Source of the DNA: Bacillota bacterium
GTDB lineage: Bacteria > Bacillota > Clostridia > Lachnospirales > Lachnospiraceae
Assembly (NCBI GenBank): GCA_023415655.1
Contig: JAEZKD010000071.1
Location: forward strand, 1 to 19,407
Direction: 5' to 3'
Length of the DNA: 19,407 nucleotides
Shown here: piece after piece, positions 14,573 through 19,407 of the stretch
Position numbering within the stretch: the first letter of the stretch is position 1
How the letters are laid out: each line of letters begins with the position of its first letter
Translations under genes and position numbers: made by a program
Notes under the pieces: generated by a model
What the model saw: the letters and a program-made list of their open reading frames with translations, nothing else
Told to the model about the DNA's origin: nothing
Database searches by the model: none

Positions 14573-14615
14573 ACATACTAGAGAATAAAAAATATGGAAA
14601 TGGTAGGAGTTTTAT

Positions 14616-16007
14616 ATGGAACTGATTCAAGTACGCGATTTATTTCGCAATAAAGAAAACTATATTGATCAAAAAGTAACCGTTGGAGGCTGGGTTAGAA
14701 GTATTCGTGATACCAAAACATTCGGATTTCTTGTATTAAATGATGGTACCTTTTTTGAAACCTTACAGGTCGTATATACCGATAAATTAGCTAATTTTAC
14801 AGAAATCTCAAAATTAAATGTAGGTAGTGCGGTTGTGATTACGGGTACTTTAGTTGCTACTCCAGAAGCAAAGCAACCATTTGAAATTCAAGCAGATGAG
14901 GTTTTGATTGAAGGTACTTCAAGTGCGGATTACCCTCTTCAGAAAAAGCGACACTCTCTTGAGTTTTTACGTACTATGACACACTTACGTCCTCGTACGA
15001 ATACCTTCCAGGCAGTATTTAGAGTGCGTTCCTTGATTGCCTATGCAATTCACCAATACTTTCAAGAACGTAATTTTGTTTATGTGCATACTCCAATCAT
15101 CACAGGAAGTGATTGTGAAGGTGCAGGAGAGATGTTCCAGGTTACGACGTTAGATCTTAATAATGTACCAAAGAATGAAGATGGAACGGTAGATTTTAGC
15201 CAAGACTTCTTTAATAAGCCAACGAACCTAACGGTAAGTGGGCAGCTCAATGGTGAGACCTATGCGATGGCATTTAAGAACATCTATACGTTTGGACCAA
15301 CATTCCGTGCAGAGAATTCTAATACAACTAGACATGCGGCAGAGTTTTGGATGATTGAGCCTGAAATCGCATTTGCAGATCTAAAAGATGATATGATGTT
15401 AGCAGAAGGTATGTTAAAGTACGTGATTAATTATGTACTTGAGCATGCTCCAGAAGAGATGCAATTCTTTAATAATTTTGTAGACAAGGGACTGTTAGAA
15501 CGTCTTACCCATGTGGCAAATTCTGAGTTCGGACATGTAACCTATACACAAGCAATTGAAATCTTAGAAAAGAACAATGACAACTTTGATTATAAGGTAA
15601 CTTGGGGATGTGATTTACAGACCGAGCATGAGCGTTATCTTACAGAACAGGTATTCAAAAAGCCAGTATTTGTAACCGACTATCCTAAGGATATTAAGGC
15701 CTTTTATATGAAGATGAATGAAGATAATAAGACAGTGGCAGCAATGGACTTACTTGTGCCAGGAATCGGTGAAATCATTGGTGGTAGCCAAAGGGAGGAT
15801 GATTACGAGAAACTATTAACTCGTATGAAGGAGCTTAAATTAAACCCAGAAGATTATGATTTCTATCTTGATTTAAGAAAGTATGGTTCAGCACGTCATG
15901 CAGGCTTTGGGCTTGGTTTTGAACGTTGTGTTATGTATTTAACAGGTATGAGTAATATTCGTGACGTTGTTCCATTCCCAAGAACCGTAAATAACTGTGA
16001 TCTATAA
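14616..16007 (+). CDS. asnS: Asparaginyl-tRNA synthetase
   Basis: This class IIb cytoplasmic enzyme charges tRNA-Asn with asparagine. The 463-residue length is normal for the family, and TAGGAG precedes the ATG. Residues 18-100 form the OB-fold anticodon-binding domain (V-T-V-G-G-W-V-R-S-I-R). The catalytic domain from about 128 shows motif 2 (F-R-A-E-N-S-N-T-T-R-H at 230-240, followed by E-F-W-M-I-E-P-E) and motif 3 (G-F-G-L-G-F-E-R at 430-437). The N-S-N-T-T-R-H stretch and overall length favour AsnS over AspS. It is a single-gene unit, divergent from the hydS unit, and ends at a bidirectional terminator. A matching tRNA-Asn gene is at the start of the window. Confidence 0.97.
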   Translation: MELIQVRDLFRNKENYIDQKVTVGGWVRSIRDTKTFGFLVLNDGTFFETLQVVYTDKLANFTEISKLNVGSAVVITGTLVATPEAKQPFEIQADEVLIEGTSSADYPLQKKRHSLEFLRTMTHLRPRTNTFQAVFRVRSLIAYAIHQYFQERNFVYVHTPIITGSDCEGAGEMFQVTTLDLNNVPKNEDGTVDFSQDFFNKPTNLTVSGQLNGETYAMAFKNIYTFGPTFRAENSNTTRHAAEFWMIEPEIAFADLKDDMMLAEGMLKYVINYVLEHAPEEMQFFNNFVDKGLLERLTHVANSEFGHVTYTQAIEILEKNNDNFDYKVTWGCDLQTEHERYLTEQVFKKPVFVTDYPKDIKAFYMKMNEDNKTVAAMDLLVPGIGEIIGGSQREDDYEKLLTRMKELKLNPEDYDFYLDLRKYGSARHAGFGLGFERCVMYLTGMSNIRDVVPFPRTVNNCDL

Positions 16008-16055
16008 TGTAACTAATCGAATCATTAGTTATTTTATCAATTTAATCCAATAATA

Positions 16056-16095
16056 AAAAACCATAACTCGGAGACCTTTTCCAGTTATGGTTTTT
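16056..16095. terminator. Bidirectional terminator between asnS and queT
   Basis: AAAAACCATAACT (16056-16068) pairs with AGTTATGGTTTTT (16083-16095), 13 bases, with the T-run at the end of either strand. The stem can extend by a C-G pair or two across a bulged base. It serves the convergent asnS and queT genes. Confidence 0.88.
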
Positions 16096-16145
16096 CTTTA
16101 TGATTCTTTACTTTTAATGACAATCGTTTATCTTTCTACACAGTA

Positions 16146-16637
16146 TTAATTCAAGGAAGGTAGGCGAAAGATTGATTTATATTGATTTAACGAGGCTAAT
16201 AATATTAATCCTAATATGCCACAAGATATAATCTCGCCAATACCTACGGTTAGCATCATGAAGGGAATGGACAAAGCTTCTCCATATGCAAAGCGTAGAA
16301 TGAATGGAACAATGATTGTATTTGCAAGAATTGGTGGTAGGGGAACAAGAAACTTATGCTTGCGAAGTCTATAAGAGCCAATTACACCAAGCAAAGTGGC
16401 AAGACTTCCAAAGATAATATCGAGGATATCAGCTCCGGTCAATAGATTACCAAGTAAACATCCAATGGTCACTCCTGGAATTGCAGCTGGGGTAAAAAAG
16501 GGTAGAATCGTTAATGCTTCCGCAATACGGATCTGAATATTGGAAAAGCTAATTGGTCGAAAAATATAAACCAATACAACATAGATGGCCGCAATCATTG
16601 CGGCATGTGCAAGATAGACTAAATTTTTTCTTTTCAT
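16146..16637 (-). CDS. queT: QueT-family queuosine precursor transporter (putative ECF S component)
   Basis: The 163-residue, very hydrophobic membrane protein has about five predicted helices. Features typical of the QueT family are I-Q-I-R-I-A-E-A-L (34-42), the P-G-x-x-x-G-C turn (54-60) and D-I-I-F-G-S-L-A-T-L (73-82). It should be the substrate-binding component of an energy-coupling-factor importer for preQ1 or a related deazapurine; the ECF ATPases and EcfT are not in this window. ATG at 16637 follows AAGGAG. That ribosome site is part of a preQ1-type riboswitch, which independently supports the substrate. No de novo queuosine synthesis genes are nearby. Confidence 0.92.
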   Translation of the reverse strand: MKRKNLVYLAHAAMIAAIYVVLVYIFRPISFSNIQIRIAEALTILPFFTPAAIPGVTIGCLLGNLLTGADILDIIFGSLATLLGVIGSYRLRKHKFLVPLPPILANTIIVPFILRFAYGEALSIPFMMLTVGIGEIISCGILGLILLASLNQYKSIFRLPSLN

Positions 16638-16642
16638 ATAAA

Positions 16643-16685
16643 CTCCTTTAGTTTTGTTTTACGTCAGGAAGGTCTCGAACTGACG
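16643..16685 (-). promoter_or_regulatory. preQ1-I riboswitch in the queT leader
   Basis: Read on the minus strand, stem CTGACG/CGTCAG type pairs 16680-16685 with 16662-16667 around a 12-base loop that begins TTCGAGA and ends CCTTC. An A-rich tail TAAAACAAAACT follows and then AAAGGAG. The loop CCTT can pair with AAGG of the tail, forming the H-type pseudoknot of class I preQ1 riboswitches, which would hide the ribosome site when ligand is bound. The layout agrees with the known B. subtilis and Thermoanaerobacter aptamers as I recall them. It should switch off translation of queT when preQ1 is plentiful. Confidence 0.85.
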
Positions 16686-16730
16686 ATTCATATTTGTGTT
16701 AACACTTAAGTGCTTTGTCTAACGAATAAT

Positions 16731-16759
16731 ACTATACTGCAATTATTGTAAAAAAGCAA
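16731..16759 (-). promoter_or_regulatory. Promoter of queT
   Basis: On the minus strand, -35 TTGCTT (16754-16759) and -10 TATAGT (16731-16736) are 17 bases apart. The leader of roughly 85 bases contains overlapping palindromes (CACTTAAGTG and GTGTTAACAC, 16696-16712) and then the riboswitch. Confidence 0.65.
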
Positions 16760-16764
16760 GAATT

Positions 16765-16811
16765 ATGTGCTATTCCTTAAGTTAGCGAGTACAACAAAAG
16801 GAGTAGCACAT
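16765..16811. terminator. Probable terminator of the HD-GYP gene
   Basis: The arms 16765-16778 and 16798-16811 are complementary at 13 of 14 positions with a 19-base loop. Read on the minus strand, the stem begins 10 bases after the HD-GYP stop codon and is followed by a T-rich stretch (to about 16750) that coincides with the -35 region of the queT promoter. The T-tract is interrupted, so termination may be partial. Confidence 0.55.
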
Positions 16812-16821
16812 ATCCCATTTA

Positions 16822-17904
16822 CTATAGAACCCTTATAATCTCTAAATTCTTCTCTTTGGAGAGATCGAAAAATTGATTCTCAACTTTTACAATTGGTCGA
16901 GATAGAGATTGTTTATTGATCATAACAATTTCACCAATTAAGGAGTTATTAAGACGAACGGTAGCATTCATATAGGCAAGAGCTAAGCTTTCTAAGAAAG
17001 GAAGCAAGTATTTCGCATCATATTTTTGATATCCCTCTTTTTCAAAATTAGAGATAACCTCAAATGGACAAATCCCATTTCGGTAGCTACGGTTTGCTGT
17101 CATTGCATCATAAACATCGGCAATTGCTATGATACTAGCAAAAGGTGCAATCTCATTATTAGAGCGTTTGCCAGGATAGCCACTGCCATCACAGCGTTCG
17201 TGATGCATTAAGACCGCGTCTTTTACTCTAGAATCTAGAGGTAGCTGTTTGATGAGTTCATATCCTAGGACTGGATGTTGTTTAATAATTGTATACTCTT
17301 CTTCTGTAAGCGAAGAGGGTTTATGTATAATTTCTAGTGGAATTTTAAGCTTTCCAATGTCGTGTAAGAGAGCTGCTAGTAGTAATTGTTGCATATCCTC
17401 AGGAGAAAAGTTTAACCATGAGGCAAATGAAGAACAAATCAAGGCAACATTGAGGGAATGAACATAAACGATATCGTCATAGTCTCTCATGGCTTGTAGC
17501 ATATCAAAGGTACGTAAAGAATTACGTGACTCCTTTAAAAGGTCATTTACTGAGTTTAAGAGAAGCGAAGGGACTAAGGGTTCATTGGAATATCCTAAGA
17601 TACCATTAAAATTAGCCTTTAATTGATCCGTACATGCAGTGTAATATTTTTTAAATTTTTTAAACTCCACCGAAGCCTTTAATTCATTTGATTTGCCAAT
17701 ATCTTCAGAAGGAAATTGCTGTGTCAGATTCTTTGGAACACAAACAGTAATATCTTTGATTGCATTTAATTTTAATTTTAAAATGCTTTTTGGGCTAATG
17801 ATTGTATTTCTTGAGAGGATTCGTTCTTTTCTAGGGGTATAGACGTCCTCCGCAACGATCATTCCAGGAACTAACTGTGATACATGTATTGTTAATATAT
17901 TCAT
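16822..17904 (-). CDS. HD-GYP domain protein, putative cyclic di-GMP phosphodiesterase
   Basis: The 360-residue cytoplasmic protein is preceded by AAGGAGG. An N-terminal region (1-130) of the type often found before HD-GYP domains (V-x-x-L-x-P-G-M-x-x-A-E-D) leads to the HD-GYP domain (about 140-315). Metal ligands and signature residues are all present: His149, His181-Asp182 with G-K following, His210, His234-His235, G-S-G-Y-P-G (240-245) and the I-A-D263-V-Y-D-A-M stretch. So it should be active and break c-di-GMP to pGpG or GMP. A C-terminal beta segment (about 316-360) is common in clostridial members. No receiver, PAS or membrane domain is fused, so its input signal is not apparent. It diverges from the nuclease gene. 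Confidence 0.92.
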   Translation of the reverse strand: MNILTIHVSQLVPGMIVAEDVYTPRKERILSRNTIISPKSILKLKLNAIKDITVCVPKNLTQQFPSEDIGKSNELKASVEFKKFKKYYTACTDQLKANFNGILGYSNEPLVPSLLLNSVNDLLKESRNSLRTFDMLQAMRDYDDIVYVHSLNVALICSSFASWLNFSPEDMQQLLLAALLHDIGKLKIPLEIIHKPSSLTEEEYTIIKQHPVLGYELIKQLPLDSRVKDAVLMHHERCDGSGYPGKRSNNEIAPFASIIAIADVYDAMTANRSYRNGICPFEVISNFEKEGYQKYDAKYLLPFLESLALAYMNATVRLNNSLIGEIVMINKQSLSRPIVKVENQFFDLSKEKNLEIIRVL

Positions 17905-17950
17905 TGCCCAGCCTCCTTAATATGATTCATTTAGACAATATCTTACAAAT

Positions 17951-17979
17951 ATTATAGTTCGTTTTTGTTCTTAATACAA
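17951..17979 (-). promoter_or_regulatory. Promoter of the HD-GYP gene
   Basis: On the minus strand, -35 TTGTAT (17974-17979) and a perfect -10 TATAAT (17951-17956) are 17 bases apart, about 47 bases before the start codon. Confidence 0.7.
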
Positions 17980-18007
17980 TAGTTTTATAGGAAAAAAGTA
18001 AGCGTTG

Positions 18008-18024
18008 TGCTATAATGTTATAAT
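18008..18024 (+). promoter_or_regulatory. Possible promoter of the nuclease gene
   Basis: An extended -10 element TGC-TATAAT (18008-18016) is followed by a second TATAAT (18019-18024). No good -35 box is seen at the right distance; extended -10 promoters can do without one. Confidence 0.4.
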
Positions 18025-18089
18025 TAAATGGATTTGATGAATCCTATATTAATAATATCTTTGTAATTAAGGTTTAAGGAGAAAGCTTT

Positions 18090-19160
18090 ATGAATTTTAT
18101 ACACATTGCAGATGTTCATCTGGGAGCATCTCCAGAAGCAGAGACTGCATGGGAAATTAAGCGGGATAAAGAAATCTATGAAACCTTTTTTAGAGTGATT
18201 GAGGTTTGTGAAGAGCAGAAGGTAGACTTACTTTTAATTGCTGGAGATCTCTTTCATCGGCAACCGTTATTACGGGAATTAAAAGAAGTCAACTATATGT
18301 TAGGGAAGCTAAGTCATACCAAGGTTGTAATTATCGCTGGTAATCATGATTACATCACTATGCGTTCCAACTATCTTGATTTTAAGTGGAATCAGAATAC
18401 ATTTTTTCTTAGTAACAAAGAGATGGATAGCCTCTTTCTTGAGGAGCTAAATACAGAAGTGTATGGATTTAGCTATGATACGAGGGATATCTTTGAAGCT
18501 CGATATGATAATGCCTTTTGTACCGTAGAGGAGCGAATTAATATCTTACTTGCTCATGGGGGAGATGAACGTAACATTCCTATCAACTATAAGCAGTTAA
18601 ATGAAGCAGGTTTTGACTATGTTGCCTTGGGTCATATCCATAAGCCTCAGATTTATTCAGAACGAATGGCGTACAGTGGATCCTTAGAGCCGATGGATAG
18701 GAGTGAGCTTGGAGAACATGGGTATATCTATGGTACCATTCAAAAAAATGAGGATGGAAGTGGCGAGACAAACATACAATTTGTTCCTTTTTGTAAGCGA
18801 GAATATATAAAGGTTAGAATACCGGTTACAAGTGACTCTACGAATTATTCGGTGAAGGAAGAGATTGAGGATAAGATAAATCAACAAGGGCAGCAGAATA
18901 TGTTTCTCATTTGCCTAGAAGGAAGAAGAGATCCCGACATAATCATTGATACCGATACAATTTATGGATATGGTAACATTGTAGAGGTGCTGGATTTGGT
19001 ATTACCAGACTATGATTTTGATAAATTATATCTTGAGAATAAAGACAATTTGATTGGTACTTATATAAGTAGAATCCGAAATCAGGCAGAGGATTCTGAT
19101 TTGACAGAAAAAGCATTATATTATGGTATCGAAGCTTTGTTGAATACAAAGGAAAGGTAG
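18090..19160 (+). CDS. SbcD/Mre11-like metallophosphoesterase nuclease (YhaO type)
   Basis: The 356-residue product should be the nuclease subunit of an SbcCD-like DNA repair complex that trims broken or hairpin DNA ends. AAGGAG precedes the ATG. The calcineurin-like phosphoesterase motifs are complete: D8-V-H10, G52-D53, G-N85-H86-D, H156 in L-L-A-H-G, and G-H182-I-H184. The C-terminal part (about 215-350) is a less conserved capping region. It is somewhat shorter than E. coli SbcD. The next gene begins 7 bases after its stop and encodes the ATPase partner, so the two form an operon, as usual for YhaO/YhaN and SbcD/SbcC pairs. Confidence 0.92.
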   Translation: MNFIHIADVHLGASPEAETAWEIKRDKEIYETFFRVIEVCEEQKVDLLLIAGDLFHRQPLLRELKEVNYMLGKLSHTKVVIIAGNHDYITMRSNYLDFKWNQNTFFLSNKEMDSLFLEELNTEVYGFSYDTRDIFEARYDNAFCTVEERINILLAHGGDERNIPINYKQLNEAGFDYVALGHIHKPQIYSERMAYSGSLEPMDRSELGEHGYIYGTIQKNEDGSGETNIQFVPFCKREYIKVRIPVTSDSTNYSVKEEIEDKINQQGQQNMFLICLEGRRDPDIIIDTDTIYGYGNIVEVLDLVLPDYDFDKLYLENKDNLIGTYISRIRNQAEDSDLTEKALYYGIEALLNTKER

Positions 19161-19167
19161 GAGCAGA

Positions 19168-19407
19168 GTGATCATTAAGGAAATACATCTTGGGCATTTT
19201 GGGAAGTTTCATGATATGAACATAATGCTTAAGCCAGGAATAAATATTGTATATGGACCAAATGAAGCAGGAAAATCAACACTTCACACATTTATTCGTG
19301 GGATGCTTTTTGGAATTGAGCGACCACGTGGAAGGGCTTCTAAGGATGATTTGTATACAAAGTATGAACCATGGGATAGTCCAGCCTCTTATTATGGTAG
19401 TATGGTT
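19168..19407 (+). CDS. SMC-like ATPase partner (YhaN/SbcC type), 5' part only
   Basis: The gene starts with GTG at 19168, supported by GGTAGGAG just upstream and by the family N-terminus (I-K-E-I-H-L-G-H-F-G-K-F). It runs open for 80 codons to the window edge. The Walker A motif G-P-N-E-A-G-K-S-T is at residues 30-38, and the following F-I-R-G-M-L-F-G is typical of YhaN-like AAA_23 ATPases. The full protein should have a long coiled coil and a C-terminal Walker B half, which cannot be seen here. It works with the nuclease encoded just upstream. Truncation is by the window, not a mutation. Confidence 0.9.
   Translation, partial: MIIKEIHLGHFGKFHDMNIMLKPGINIVYGPNEAGKSTLHTFIRGMLFGIERPRGRASKDDLYTKYEPWDSPASYYGSMV

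Noticed and set aside
14573..14615. T-box riboswitch before asnS, expected for some Firmicute synthetase genes.
   Set aside because: The leader after the likely promoter is only about 40 bases and contains no T-box sequence or terminator hairpin.
18943..19212. Minus-strand open frame of 89 codons near the window end.
   Set aside because: It is antisense to the nuclease gene and its ATPase partner, and has no supporting signals.
1..19407. CRISPR arrays, insertion sequences, prophage or toxin-antitoxin genes.
   Set aside because: I saw no regularly spaced repeats of CRISPR type, no transposase or integrase frames, and no small paired genes of that kind.

Overview
The window looks like chromosomal DNA of a low-GC, anaerobic, spore-former-type Firmicute, most likely a Lachnospiraceae/Clostridium relative. 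The gene set and order recall Lachnoclostridium (Clostridium) phytofermentans; that is recognition from memory, not a search. Support comes from AT-rich intergenic DNA, strong AGGAGG-type ribosome binding sites, three [FeFe]-hydrogenases, a QueT transporter with a preQ1 leader and a YhaO/YhaN-type nuclease pair. I see no mobile element, CRISPR array or phage gene.

Layout. 53-277: tRNA-Asn(GTT) and tRNA-Cys(GCA) with a terminator. 343-760: a small lipoprotein gene (-) with an 18-bp perfect inverted repeat behind it. 970-4965 (+): a zinc amidase with a LysM domain, a LytTR response regulator without a kinase next to it, and a membrane-anchored coiled-coil protein with a lethal-factor-like zinc peptidase domain. 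The spacers between them are rich in hairpins and repeats. 5026-14359 (-): a hydrogenase locus in two transcription units. 14616-16007 (+): asnS. 16146-16637 (-): queT behind a preQ1-I riboswitch. 16822-17904 (-): an HD-GYP protein. 18090-19407 (+): an SbcD/YhaO-like nuclease and the start of its SMC-like ATPase partner, cut by the window edge.

The hydrogenase locus is the core of the window. The upstream unit (14359 to 9706, minus strand) encodes a small thioredoxin-fold [2Fe-2S] protein, a sensory group C [FeFe]-hydrogenase with a C-terminal PAS domain (HydS), a PPM/SpoIIE-type phosphatase, and a group B [FeFe]-hydrogenase. The downstream unit (9388 to 5026) encodes HydC, HydB and HydA, which together form a trimeric NAD(P)H/ferredoxin-linked (probably bifurcating) hydrogenase, followed by a second, near-duplicate small [2Fe-2S] protein. 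A perfect 8-4-8 palindrome with Rex-operator geometry lies just downstream of the likely hydCBA promoter, and a weaker site of the same shape lies just downstream of the hydS-unit promoter. A reasonable model is that H2 or redox state is read by HydS and passed to the phosphatase, while NADH/NAD+ is read by Rex. The HydEFG maturases are not in this window.
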